Shown here piece after piece: positions 48,693 to 56,559 of a stretch of DNA of 64,000 bases (the stretch's first letter is position 1; every line of letters starts with the position of its first letter). Location: contig CAVYMJ010000006.1 in the NCBI GenBank assembly GCA_963769585.1, positions 372,001 to 436,000 of the forward strand, in the 5' to 3' direction. The DNA is from SSC3 sp963769585. Lineage in GTDB: Bacteria; Actinomycetota; Actinomycetes; Propionibacteriales; Nocardioidaceae. The notes under the pieces are model-generated. The model worked only from the letters and a program-made list of their open reading frames with translations. It had not been told where the DNA came from and did not search any database. The translations under genes and the position numbers were made by a program.

Positions 48693-50066
48693 ATGCATCG
48701 CGCCGCATCCGGGATGCCACGAGCCGCAGCCTTGGCTGCAGTTGTGGGCCTTGGACTGACACTGTTGCCGGCCATGAGCGCGAGCCCGGTGTCCCTGTCC
48801 GCAGCACGCGCCAGCGACGGCGTTGCTGCTCGCCCGGCGAACAAGCCGATCCGTTGGATCCCCGTCGGTGGGGTCACCTTCAACGACCCTATGGCCCGCT
48901 CCCGTCAGCGAGCGATCATCGGCAAGGTGATCAAGGCGATCAACGCGACACCGCGTGGTGAGCGGATCAGGATCGCCACCTGGAACTTCGACGACAAGAA
49001 CTCCGCTGACGCGTTGATCAAGGCACACAGGCGCGGAGTCAGCGTGCAGGTGATGGCCTCAGCCCAGGTGGAGAGCCCCAGCTTCGCGCGGCTGCACCGG
49101 GTCCTCAAAGGACGGCCGATCAACAAGGACCGCCGGCTGCGGTCGTTCGCGCGCAAGTGCGGGGCGTCCTGCCGGGGCAAGCGCGGCACCGGGATCATGC
49201 ACACGAAGTTCTACCTCTTCAGCCGGATCGGCAAGACGCGCAAGATCTCGATGTTCGGCTCCGCGAACCTGACTGCTCCCGCGGCGAACCGTCAGTGGAA
49301 CGACCTGATCACCGTCACCCATGGACGCAAGCTCTTCGACGAGCTCAACACGACCTTCAACCAGCTGAAGGCGGACCGCTACGTCAGGCCGACCCCGTTC
49401 CGCATCTACGACACCCCCAACGACAAGTTCCGGGTGATCCTGTTCCCGACGACGAACACGAACCGCAACCCCGTGCTCAGCGCCTTCAAGGCCGTCAAGT
49501 GCAACGGTGCGACCAACGGAGCGGGCAACGCGGCCGGACGCACCGTGATCCGGATCGGGATCGCAGGCTGGTTCGATGAGTACGGCGCAGAGATCGCGCG
49601 GCAGGTCCGCAGGCTGTGGGACCGTGGGTGCGACGTCAAGATCATCAACACCCTCACCGGCCGTGGGATCAACCAGGCGTTGCGTGACCCGTCCGGCCGC
49701 GGCCCGGTGCCCAACCGTGAGGTGACGATCGACAACAACCTCGACGAGATCCCCGAGAAGTACCTGCACCTGAAGTTCTTCTCGATCAACGGGGTCTACA
49801 ACGAGAAGACCGACGCCAAGGTGGTCTTCACCGGGTCGGCCAACTGGACGCGCCGTTCGCTGCGCTCCGACGAGATCATCGTGCGCGTCCAGGGCGTCGC
49901 GCGTTGGGTCAAGCGCTACGAGGACCAGGTCAACCGCCTGTACGCTTCTCCTTGGGCACATGCTCGGTCGACGTCGCCTGCCCTGGCTCGCGGCACGACG
50001 GGAAGCCCCGGCGTGAACGGCCGTTCCGCTTCTCTTTCGGTTCCAAAGTGGTTCGAGATCAACTGA
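48693..50066 (+). CDS. secreted phospholipase D-superfamily nuclease/phosphodiesterase
   Basis: A 457-residue protein with a signal peptide (AALAAVVGLGLTLLPAMSAS) and two PLD half-sites. The first is IMHTKFYLFS followed by MFGSANLT, the second YLHLKFFSIN followed by VVFTGSANWT. Both keep H-x-K and a downstream Asn, so the paired active site is probably intact. Such proteins cleave DNA, RNA or phospholipids; the basic composition (RGERIRIATWNFDDKNSADA) favours nucleic acid. A GGGGGT precedes the ATG at 48693. It belongs to the stretch of secreted proteins in this island and is encoded singly. Confidence 0.87.
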   Translation: MHRAASGMPRAAALAAVVGLGLTLLPAMSASPVSLSAARASDGVAARPANKPIRWIPVGGVTFNDPMARSRQRAIIGKVIKAINATPRGERIRIATWNFDDKNSADALIKAHRRGVSVQVMASAQVESPSFARLHRVLKGRPINKDRRLRSFARKCGASCRGKRGTGIMHTKFYLFSRIGKTRKISMFGSANLTAPAANRQWNDLITVTHGRKLFDELNTTFNQLKADRYVRPTPFRIYDTPNDKFRVILFPTTNTNRNPVLSAFKAVKCNGATNGAGNAAGRTVIRIGIAGWFDEYGAEIARQVRRLWDRGCDVKIINTLTGRGINQALRDPSGRGPVPNREVTIDNNLDEIPEKYLHLKFFSINGVYNEKTDAKVVFTGSANWTRRSLRSDEIIVRVQGVARWVKRYEDQVNRLYASPWAHARSTSPALARGTTGSPGVNGRSASLSVPKWFEIN

Positions 50067-50179
50067 GGTCGCAGATGCAGGAAGGTTGGCTCCCTCTCGC
50101 GCGGGTGCCGGCTGGCGACCCTCAGCCGGACCGCTCGACGCCACCGCTCGTGACTCTGACGGGGTTCGTGAGCTAGCTC

Positions 50180-50749
50180 GTGTCCACTCCCACTTCCCAA
50201 CGCGGGGGGGCACGCAAGTCGCCTCGACCCCCTAATGCCCTGTCGCGCCTGGCTGCCCGTCTGCCGGGCGGCGGACGGCTCGACCTGCTGCGGCTGGTAG
50301 GGGTCGTTCTCGTCCTGGGTGCCGCCGGCTTTCTGGTGCTGCGTGGGGGCGGCGAGGAAGTTGCCGCTCGACCCGAGAGTTCCGAGTCGGCGCCGATGCT
50401 CGGTGTGGGTCCGGCCGCAGCGGGCTCGACGCCCGCCGTGGTCGCCTCCTCAGTCCTGAGCGCCTGGTCCCAGCCCGAGGTGAAGTACTCCCGCTGGTGG
50501 AAGCAGGTCAGGCCGCTGCTCACTCCCGGCGCCCGCGAAGCGTACGAGTTCACCAAGCCCAGCCTGGTCCCGGTGCTGGCACCGATGACGTTCGACGAGG
50601 TTGTCGCGGGTCCTTCGGCCAACACCGCCACGGTCTACTTCCAGACCGCGTCCGGTCGGTTCGGAGTCGACCTGTCCCGGCGTACCGACACAACTCGGTG
50701 GCGTGCCCAGCGGGTCATCTTCCCCGGCCAGAAGTCGATGTTCGGATGA
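50180..50749 (+). CDS. membrane-anchored hypothetical protein, 189 aa
   Basis: One N-terminal membrane helix (LLRLVGVVLVLGAAGFLVLR) follows a basic cytoplasmic start (SQRGGARKSPRPPNALSRLA). The outer part has a low-complexity spacer and then a small domain (VLSAWSQPEVKYSRWWKQVR, LAPMTFDEVVAGPSANTATV, RAQRVIFPGQKSMFG) resembling secreted conjugation- or wall-associated modules of actinobacteria; no family is claimed. It starts with a GTG. Its stop overlaps the next gene by ATGA, so it is coupled to the M23-EEP fusion and could help anchor or export it. Confidence 0.78.
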   Translation: MSTPTSQRGGARKSPRPPNALSRLAARLPGGGRLDLLRLVGVVLVLGAAGFLVLRGGGEEVAARPESSESAPMLGVGPAAAGSTPAVVASSVLSAWSQPEVKYSRWWKQVRPLLTPGAREAYEFTKPSLVPVLAPMTFDEVVAGPSANTATVYFQTASGRFGVDLSRRTDTTRWRAQRVIFPGQKSMFG

Positions 50750-52608
50750 GACGCGCACAGATCGCGGCCGTCGCGGCCCTCGCCCTCCTCGCTCCGGTCA
50801 GCGCCGTCGCGGCCGAGCCCGGCCACTCCAAGCGAGTCCGGGTCGAGAAGGCGGCGTCCGCGGTCGCGCAGCGAAGCGTGGAGGCATGTGCTCGCCCGGC
50901 ACTGACCCCGGCACTGAGCATCCGCCGCAAGGTCCGTCCGGTGAACGGCGTAAGCGCCAAGCAGCTGAAGCTGGTCAAGAAGATCTCGCGACTGGGAAGG
51001 CAGGCCAAGGCTCCGGCACGCGCCCAGGCTCTGGCGATCGCCGCGACCCTGCACGGCGACGTGCACAACGTGGCCGAGGCGACGAGGTTCTACCGCAAGC
51101 TGCGCAAGGTCGCGAAGTGGCAGAGCCTTCCCCCCAGCATCGCCGCGCACCGCGTCCTCGGCACCCCCGACCCGTTCTCGTACGAGGCCGACTGGGGCCT
51201 GGCGCTCCAGGTGCTCTCGGTGCTGTCCAGGTCGCGTGTGGTCGACATGGGCAACCTGGTGTCCCCCGGCGGGTCGGCTCCGCGGCGCTGCTACGCCCGG
51301 GGCACCCAAAGCAACTCCCTGCCGCTGCCGGCCGGGACGACGTACTCGGTGAGCACCACCAGGACCAAGGCGGTGCCGACGGCCTCCGAGCCCACGGTGA
51401 TCGACCCGACGCCGCTGGCCACCGAGGTGCGGCCGAGCACGCCGAAGGCGGAGTTCCATGCGCCGTGCGGCACCCCCGTGATAGCGGTGACCTCGGGGAT
51501 CGTGGAGGTGACCGAGACGGTGACGGCCGCCGGACCTTGGCTGATCACCGTCCGTGAGGGCAGTAGCGGTACGACGACGACGTACGCGCACGTGCAGCGG
51601 CCAGCAGTCGCCGACGGCGATCTCGTCGTCGCAGGCAGCCAGCTGGCCGAGGTCGGCGACTTCGGGGACGTCCAGGGCTGCGCGCTCGGTCTGGAGGTCA
51701 CCGAAGGTCAGGGTAGGGACCGCAGGTCCGTCGATCCGGTGCGCTGGCTGGCCGCGGGTCTCGCAGCCGCCGAGGCCAGGACCCAGCTGGAGATCCCGGC
51801 CACCGAGTTCCGGTTCGCCACCTACAACGTCCTCGGCTCGCACCTGACCGGTCGCGGGAACGACCGCCCCGACTACGCCCCGGGACCGCTCCGGATGGGC
51901 CGGGCCCTGGGCGAGATCGAGGGCTCTGGAGCGTCGGTTGTGGCTCTGCAGGAGTTCGAGACGCCGCAGGCGAACGTCGTGCTGGCCGATGGCGACTGGG
52001 ACCTCTACCGGGCGACGCCGAACAACACGTTCCGCGACGGAAACACCAACGGCAACGCGGTCGGGTGGCGCAAGGACACCTGGAAGCTTGTCGGCGCCCG
52101 CGAGGTCGACGTGCCTTGGGACGTCACCCTGCACATGCCCGTGGTGACCCTCGAGCACCGTCAGACCAAGGCGCGGGTGACCGTCATGGGGGTGCACAAC
52201 CCGGCCACCACGGCCAAGCAGGGCAACCAGGCCGGCTCGCGATCCCGCGCACGCGAGCTCGAGCTCGCGATGGTGCGCAGCCTGCTCCAGGAGTTCTCGT
52301 CGATCCCGCTGATCGTGGCAGGCGACATGAACGAGCGAGCCGAGGCCTTCTGCGGCTTCACCGGCGGCGGTTACCTGAAGTCCGCAGCGGGGGGCAGCAT
52401 CGGTGGGTGCAGCCCGCCGCGCTACGGACAGGTCGACTGGATCTTCGGATCCCTCAACCTGAGCTTCTCGTCGTTGGCCGTCGGTCGACCCTCGAAGGCC
52501 GTGAGCGACCATCCCATGGTCAGCTCGAGCGTGACGCTTCCGGCGCAGACAGTCAGCCGCGCCGACCGTGCAGAGGAGACTCTGCGGCTCGCGCCGCCCA
52601 GCGAGTAG
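50746..52608 (+). CDS. secreted fusion: degenerate M23 (LytM-like) domain and EEP nuclease/phosphatase domain
   Basis: A 620-residue secreted protein (signal peptide AQIAAVAALALLAPVSAVAA). Residues 236-320 have the M23 beta fold (FHAPCGTPVIAVTSGIVEV, TTTTYAHVQRPAVADGDLVV, ALGLEV). His 282 remains, but the zinc-binding H-x-H expected near 313-315 is Ala-Leu-Gly, so the domain should not cut peptidoglycan and may only bind it. From about 354 an EEP domain is intact: FATYNVLGSH, ALQEFE, GVHNP, VAGDMNERAEAF and VSDHPM. It resembles the EEP part of the gene at 39684. It overlaps the anchored protein gene by ATGA. Confidence 0.87.
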   Translation: MRRAQIAAVAALALLAPVSAVAAEPGHSKRVRVEKAASAVAQRSVEACARPALTPALSIRRKVRPVNGVSAKQLKLVKKISRLGRQAKAPARAQALAIAATLHGDVHNVAEATRFYRKLRKVAKWQSLPPSIAAHRVLGTPDPFSYEADWGLALQVLSVLSRSRVVDMGNLVSPGGSAPRRCYARGTQSNSLPLPAGTTYSVSTTRTKAVPTASEPTVIDPTPLATEVRPSTPKAEFHAPCGTPVIAVTSGIVEVTETVTAAGPWLITVREGSSGTTTTYAHVQRPAVADGDLVVAGSQLAEVGDFGDVQGCALGLEVTEGQGRDRRSVDPVRWLAAGLAAAEARTQLEIPATEFRFATYNVLGSHLTGRGNDRPDYAPGPLRMGRALGEIEGSGASVVALQEFETPQANVVLADGDWDLYRATPNNTFRDGNTNGNAVGWRKDTWKLVGAREVDVPWDVTLHMPVVTLEHRQTKARVTVMGVHNPATTAKQGNQAGSRSRARELELAMVRSLLQEFSSIPLIVAGDMNERAEAFCGFTGGGYLKSAAGGSIGGCSPPRYGQVDWIFGSLNLSFSSLAVGRPSKAVSDHPMVSSSVTLPAQTVSRADRAEETLRLAPPSE

Positions 52609-52635
52609 TCCAGCCGGTCCCCGTGCCGGGGGCGG

Positions 52636-53028
52636 TCAGCCCTCGTCGCTGGGTCGCTTGGCCAGTTTGTCCGCACCGTCCGTGCGCAGGGTCAGCCGGC
52701 TCAGCTCGAGCCGGAGCAGGGCGACCTCCTCGGCGAGAGTGCGGGTCTTCTCCTCAAGCCGTCCGAGCTCGTAGCTGTGCTGCAGGGTGAGGACCAGAAG
52801 CACCAGGCTGGCCATGAAGAAGAGCAGGTTGGCCGGGACCTCGACGCCCGCCAGGTCCGCGAGCCCGGTCAGGATCCCCGGGAACACTGCCAGCGCCAGT
52901 ACGCCGAGCGCGACCAGGAACCACAGCACGGCGTACTTCTCACGGAGCCGGTGCCGCCGCATCATCTCGAACAGCGCGAACAGGACGACGAGGGACCCGA
53001 CGATGCCCAAGATCGTGGTGGGGCTCAC
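52636..53028 (-). CDS. DUF2304 membrane protein
   Basis: A 130-residue protein with three membrane helices (TILGIVGSLVVLFALFEMM, YAVLWFLVALGVLALAVFPG, LLFFMASLVLLVLTLQHSYE) and a C-terminal coiled coil (RLEEKTRTLAEEVALLRLEL). The order and the motif REKYAVLW fit DUF2304, a family that commonly follows DPM-type glycosyltransferases and may help anchor or flip polyprenyl-linked sugars; its biochemistry is not established. It starts with a GTG that overlaps the glycosyltransferase stop (GTGA), so the two are co-translated. Confidence 0.9.
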   Translation of the reverse strand: MSPTTILGIVGSLVVLFALFEMMRRHRLREKYAVLWFLVALGVLALAVFPGILTGLADLAGVEVPANLLFFMASLVLLVLTLQHSYELGRLEEKTRTLAEEVALLRLELSRLTLRTDGADKLAKRPSDEG

Positions 53029-53795
53029 GACGCCTCTCTCGGCTCGTCAGAGGGCACCTGAGCGTCGGGCCAGTCGCGCACCAGCGCGAGTGCCAGGGCG
53101 ACCACGGCACGACAGAGGTAGATCGCTGCGCGGAGCGGAGTCTGGCTGGCCTGGCCCGCCTGGCGGGCTCGCATCTCCACGGGAACTTGGGTCACGCTCA
53201 GTCCTGCGCGGATCGCGATGACCGTGGACTCCACCGTGTCGCCGAGGTACTCGGCCGGGTAGTGGGCCGCGAAGAGCGAGGCCGCTCGCTTGTTCGCCAC
53301 GCGGAAGCCGCTGGTCACGTCGGTCAGCCGCGTGTGCGCCATCCGGGACAGCGTCTTGGCGAGGATGAACATCGCCAGGCCGCGGATCCAGGAGACCTTG
53401 TAGGTGCGACCTTCCCCCGCGAACCTGGCCCCGATGACCAGGTCGGCGTCGTCCAGGCCGGCCAGTAGCTTCGATAGGTAGCGCGGGTCGTGCTGGCCAT
53501 CGGCATCGATCTGGACGGCCACGTCGTACCCGTTCCGCAGGGCGAACCGGTAGCCGGCGCGCATTGCGCCGCCCACGCCGAGGTTGAACGGCAAGGTGCA
53601 GACCAGGGCCCCGGCCTCGGTCGCGGCCGCCGCCGTACGGTCGGTCGAGCCGTCGTCGACGACCAGGATGTCGACGTCGGGGTTGGTCTCGCGCACCTCG
53701 TGGATGGTCGGGCCAACGGAGTCCTGCTCGTTCCAGGCCGGGATGATGACCAGGACGCGGCCAGGCGAGGGCACTGGTTCGGGCGCTGCGGTCAC
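53025..53795 (-). CDS. family 2 glycosyltransferase, dolichol-phosphate-mannose-synthase-like
   Basis: A 256-residue GT2 enzyme with VLVIIPAWNEQDSVGPTIHE, DILVVDDGSTDRTAAAATEA, LGVGGAMRAGYRFALRNGYD and the metal site QIDADGQHDPRYLSKLLAGL. It lacks a membrane helix of its own, apart from a short hydrophobic run near the end (AIYLCRAVVALALALVRDWP). Such enzymes move a sugar from a nucleotide donor to polyprenyl phosphate at the inner face of the membrane. It is paired with DUF2304. The GTG at 53795 lies 6 nt after a TATAGT box shared with the divergent sulfotransferase 3. Confidence 0.93.
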   Translation of the reverse strand: MTAAPEPVPSPGRVLVIIPAWNEQDSVGPTIHEVRETNPDVDILVVDDGSTDRTAAAATEAGALVCTLPFNLGVGGAMRAGYRFALRNGYDVAVQIDADGQHDPRYLSKLLAGLDDADLVIGARFAGEGRTYKVSWIRGLAMFILAKTLSRMAHTRLTDVTSGFRVANKRAASLFAAHYPAEYLGDTVESTVIAIRAGLSVTQVPVEMRARQAGQASQTPLRAAIYLCRAVVALALALVRDWPDAQVPSDEPREAS

Positions 53796-53802
53796 ACGCG
53801 CA

Positions 53803-53810
53803 CTATATAG
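53803..53810. promoter_or_regulatory. palindromic CTATATAG shared as -10 element by divergent genes
   Basis: CTATATAG reads the same on both strands. On the minus strand it gives TATAGT 6 nt before the glycosyltransferase GTG (leaderless); on the plus strand it gives TATAGA with a leader of about 40 nt for sulfotransferase 3. One symmetrical box could therefore start transcription in both directions. Confidence 0.5.
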
Positions 53811-53858
53811 ACTGCGACGCCCAGCCCCGGGACCAGAGAGGGTGCGCTCCCCGAGCCC

Positions 53859-54899
53859 ATGAGTCATACCGTCGTTCTGCACATCGGTGCGATGAAGTCC
53901 GGCACGAGCTTCATCCAGCAGGCCATGCTGGCCAACCGTGACGCGCTGGCGGCGCAGGACTTCTGTTTCCCCGGCGAGGTGTTCCGCGACCAGGTGCTCG
54001 GCGTCATCGACGTACTCGGACAGAAGCGCGACGGCAAGGTGATCCCGAGGTCCGTGGGTGCCTGGCAGCGGCTGGTGGACGAGATGGGCGCCCATGACGG
54101 CGTCTCGCTGGTCTCCATGGAGTTCCTGGGCCCGACGCCGAAGGACGAGGTACGCCGGGTACTGGACACCCTGGCGCCCGCCAGGACCCGTGCCGTCATC
54201 ACCGTTCGCGATCTGGGACGCAACATCCCCGCGATGTGGCAGGAGGGACTGCAGAACGGGGACACCTACACCTGGCCGGAGTTCCTCGACGGGGTCGAGC
54301 ACGGGGACCCGAGCGTCTCGGGGACGGTGGCACGCAAGTTCTGGCGGCAGATGGGCTCGGCTGCGATCGCCCGCCGCTGGGTCGACGTGGTCGGTCCGGA
54401 GAACTTCACCGTCGTCACCGTGCCCCCTCCGGGTGCGGACCGCCGGCTCCTGCTGACCCGGTTCTGCACCGCGGTCGGACTGGACCCCACCCCCTTCGTG
54501 CTGCCCGAGCGCGACAACGCCTCGCTCGGCGCCGCCTCGGCGCAGCTGCTTCGGGTCGTCAACGAGCGCGCCGGGTCGCTGGGGACCCGCCGCTACAACC
54601 GGGTGGTCAAGCACGAGCTCGCCAAGAAGGGGCTGGCCGCGCACCGCGCCCAGGAGGACCCGATCGGGTACGACGGTGGCGCCTGGCTGGCCGAGCGGGC
54701 CGAGCAGATGATCGAACGGTTCAGAGCGCTCGGCGTACCGGTCGAGGGTGACCTGGACGAGCTTCGGCCTCGCGCCGTACCGGGGGTCGACCCGAGCACC
54801 CTGCCTGTCCAAGAGCGGGAGTCCGCGGCCGTGGCGGCCCTGGCACACCTCGTGAAAGTGTGGAGTGCTTCACAGACAACAGGCCCTACCGCCGAGTAG
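53859..54899 (+). CDS. sulfotransferase-like protein 3
   Basis: A 346-residue P-loop protein with HIGAMKSGTSFIQQAMLANR (PAPS 5'-loop, here A-M-K-S-G-T rather than P-K-T-G-T) and VITVRDLGRNIPAMWQEGLQ (3'-phosphate region). Central and C-terminal parts (NFTVVTVPPPGADRRLLLTR, DNASLGAASAQLLRVVNERA) align with the two other sulfotransferase-like proteins in the island. It is cytoplasmic by prediction. The ATG at 53859 lies behind a promoter shared with the glycosyltransferase. It is the last island gene before the fatty-acid-type dehydrogenase. Confidence 0.85.
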   Translation: MSHTVVLHIGAMKSGTSFIQQAMLANRDALAAQDFCFPGEVFRDQVLGVIDVLGQKRDGKVIPRSVGAWQRLVDEMGAHDGVSLVSMEFLGPTPKDEVRRVLDTLAPARTRAVITVRDLGRNIPAMWQEGLQNGDTYTWPEFLDGVEHGDPSVSGTVARKFWRQMGSAAIARRWVDVVGPENFTVVTVPPPGADRRLLLTRFCTAVGLDPTPFVLPERDNASLGAASAQLLRVVNERAGSLGTRRYNRVVKHELAKKGLAAHRAQEDPIGYDGGAWLAERAEQMIERFRALGVPVEGDLDELRPRAVPGVDPSTLPVQERESAAVAALAHLVKVWSASQTTGPTAE

Positions 54900-54947
54900 G
54901 GTCTGCGCGGACTTTGTTGCCGTGCCGAAGAGCTGGAAGGAACCACC

Positions 54948-56153
54948 ATGGGTCGCCTGTGCGAGACCGAGGGCCTCACTGACGAGCAGGAAGAGATCCT
55001 GAAGCTGGTTCGTCAGTTCGTGGAGGAACAGATCATCCCGGTCGCGACGGAGCTCGAGCACAAGGACGAGTACCCGACCGAGATCGTCGAGGGAATGAAG
55101 GAGCTCGGCATCTTCGGGCTGATGATCCCCGAGGAGTACGGCGGTCTCGGTGAGTCGTTGCTCACCTATGCCCTGGTGGTCGAGGAGATCGCCCGTGGCT
55201 GGATGAGCGTGTCGGGCATCATCAACACCCACTTCATCGTCGCGTACCTGCTGCTGCAGCACGGCACCGACGAGCAGAAGCAGAAGTACCTCCCGAAGAT
55301 GGCTACCGGCGAGGTCCGGGGCGCCTTCTCGATGTCGGAGCCGGCGCTGGGGTCCGACGTCGCGGCCATCACCACCAAGGCGACCAAGGCCGATGACGGC
55401 AGCTACGTCATCGACGGCCAGAAGATGTGGCTGACCAACGGCGGCTCGGCCAACCTGGTCGCCGTACTCGTCAAGACCGACGAGGGCGCGGACTCGGTCT
55501 ACAAGAACATGACGACCTTCCTGGTGGAGAAGGAGGTGGGGTTCGGCGAGACCGCCCAGGGCGTCACCGTGCCGGGGAAGATCGACAAGATGGGCTACAA
55601 GGGCGTTGACACGACCGAGCTCATCTTCGAGGGGCACAAGATCTCCGCCGACCAGATCCTCGGTGGCGAGGCGGGGAAGGGCAAGGGCTTCTACCAGATG
55701 ATGGACGGCGTCGAGGTCGGCCGCGTGAACGTGGCCTCCCGCGCTGTCGGGGTCGCCTGGCGTGCCTTCGAGCTCGGGGTGTCCTACGCCCAGCAGCGAC
55801 AGGCCTTCGGCAAGAAGATCATCGAGCACCAGGCGATCCTGTTCCGGGTCGCGGAGATGGCGACCAAGGTCGAGGCCGGCCACCAGATGATGGTCCGCGC
55901 GGCTCGCAAGAAGGACTCCGGCGAGCGCAACGACCTCGAGGCAGGCATGGCCAAGTACCTCGCTGCCGAGTACTGCAACGAGGTCGTCGAGTCGTCCTTC
56001 CGCATCCATGGTGGCTACGGCTTCTCCAAGGAGTACGAGATCGAGCGCCTCTACCGGGAGGCCCCCATGCTGCTGATCGGCGAAGGCACCTCGGAGATCC
56101 AGCGGATGATCATCGGCCGCCGCGTGGTGGAGGACTACAAGCTCAAGGGCTGA
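54948..56153 (+). CDS. acyl-CoA dehydrogenase family protein (methylsuccinyl-CoA dehydrogenase candidate)
   Basis: A 401-residue flavoprotein with the full acyl-CoA dehydrogenase fold: FMIPEEYGGLGESLL-like LGIFGLMIPEEYGGLGESLL, MSEPALGSDVAAITTKATKA, YVIDGQKMWLTNGGSANLVA, RQAFGKKIIEHQAILFRVAE, and the catalytic-region YREAPMLLIGEGTSEIQRMI, where the Glu of GEG is the base of most members. It is homotetrameric and uses FAD. Substrate assignment rests on context: with mcl (37173) and the MaoC hydratase (56560) it would form the methylsuccinyl-CoA to mesaconyl-CoA step of the ethylmalonyl-CoA pathway. AAGGAA precedes the ATG at 54948. Confidence 0.9.
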   Translation: MGRLCETEGLTDEQEEILKLVRQFVEEQIIPVATELEHKDEYPTEIVEGMKELGIFGLMIPEEYGGLGESLLTYALVVEEIARGWMSVSGIINTHFIVAYLLLQHGTDEQKQKYLPKMATGEVRGAFSMSEPALGSDVAAITTKATKADDGSYVIDGQKMWLTNGGSANLVAVLVKTDEGADSVYKNMTTFLVEKEVGFGETAQGVTVPGKIDKMGYKGVDTTELIFEGHKISADQILGGEAGKGKGFYQMMDGVEVGRVNVASRAVGVAWRAFELGVSYAQQRQAFGKKIIEHQAILFRVAEMATKVEAGHQMMVRAARKKDSGERNDLEAGMAKYLAAEYCNEVVESSFRIHGGYGFSKEYEIERLYREAPMLLIGEGTSEIQRMIIGRRVVEDYKLKG

Positions 56154-56161
56154 CCCCTGCA

Positions 56162-56240
56162 GGTTGAGCCGGGCATGTTGGATGGTTGAGCCGGGCATGT
56201 TGGATGGTTGAGCCGGGCATGTTGGATGGTTGGGCCGGGC
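56162..56240. repeat. array B: 3.6 copies of a 22-bp tandem repeat
   Basis: Three exact units of 22 bp and a partial one begin 9 bp after the dehydrogenase stop. The unit contains GAGCCGGGCATGTTG, the reverse complement of the core of array C, so arrays B and C form an inverted pair around the DUF5302-like and MaoC genes. Confidence 0.9.
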
Positions 56241-56313
56241 AAACCACTCGACGTGATCTTGCTCGCATGGCACCGTGGAAGTGAACCGACCCACCCCGCT
56301 GACGGAGGAACGC

Positions 56314-56472
56314 ATGGCCGAGAACGACGACCTCAAGGCGAAGATGCGTGAGGCCCTCGACCGCAAGAAGGCCAACGACACCGGCGTCGAGCGTGACAGC
56401 CACGACAAGGGGCACGCGGAGTCTCACGGGCCCGCCGGCGGCAAGAGGGTGCACCGCCGCAAGTCCGGCTGA
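56314..56472 (+). CDS. DUF5302-like small basic protein, 52 aa
   Basis: A short charged protein: MAENDDLKAKMREALDRKKA, then HAESHGPAGGKRVHRRKSG. The pattern of a Lys/Glu helix followed by a HGP...RRKSG tail fits DUF5302, a small actinobacterial family of unknown role. The ATG at 56314 has a strong GGAGGAA upstream; a longer reading from 56275 is possible but lacks one. It lies between array B and the MaoC gene, in the same direction as the dehydrogenase. Confidence 0.85.
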   Translation: MAENDDLKAKMREALDRKKANDTGVERDSHDKGHAESHGPAGGKRVHRRKSG

Positions 56473-56559
56473 GACGTTTCCCACGCGACGATGCGTTTCG
56501 CCCGGGAGCTTGATTCGGCAGGATAGGCCCCGTTCCACAAGCCGGTCAGGAGATGTCGC

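Noticed and set aside
50635..52512. A 625-codon minus-strand frame opposite the M23-EEP fusion.
   Set aside because: The plus strand has a signal peptide and two recognisable domains. The minus frame has none and shows skewed Arg, Gly and His use.
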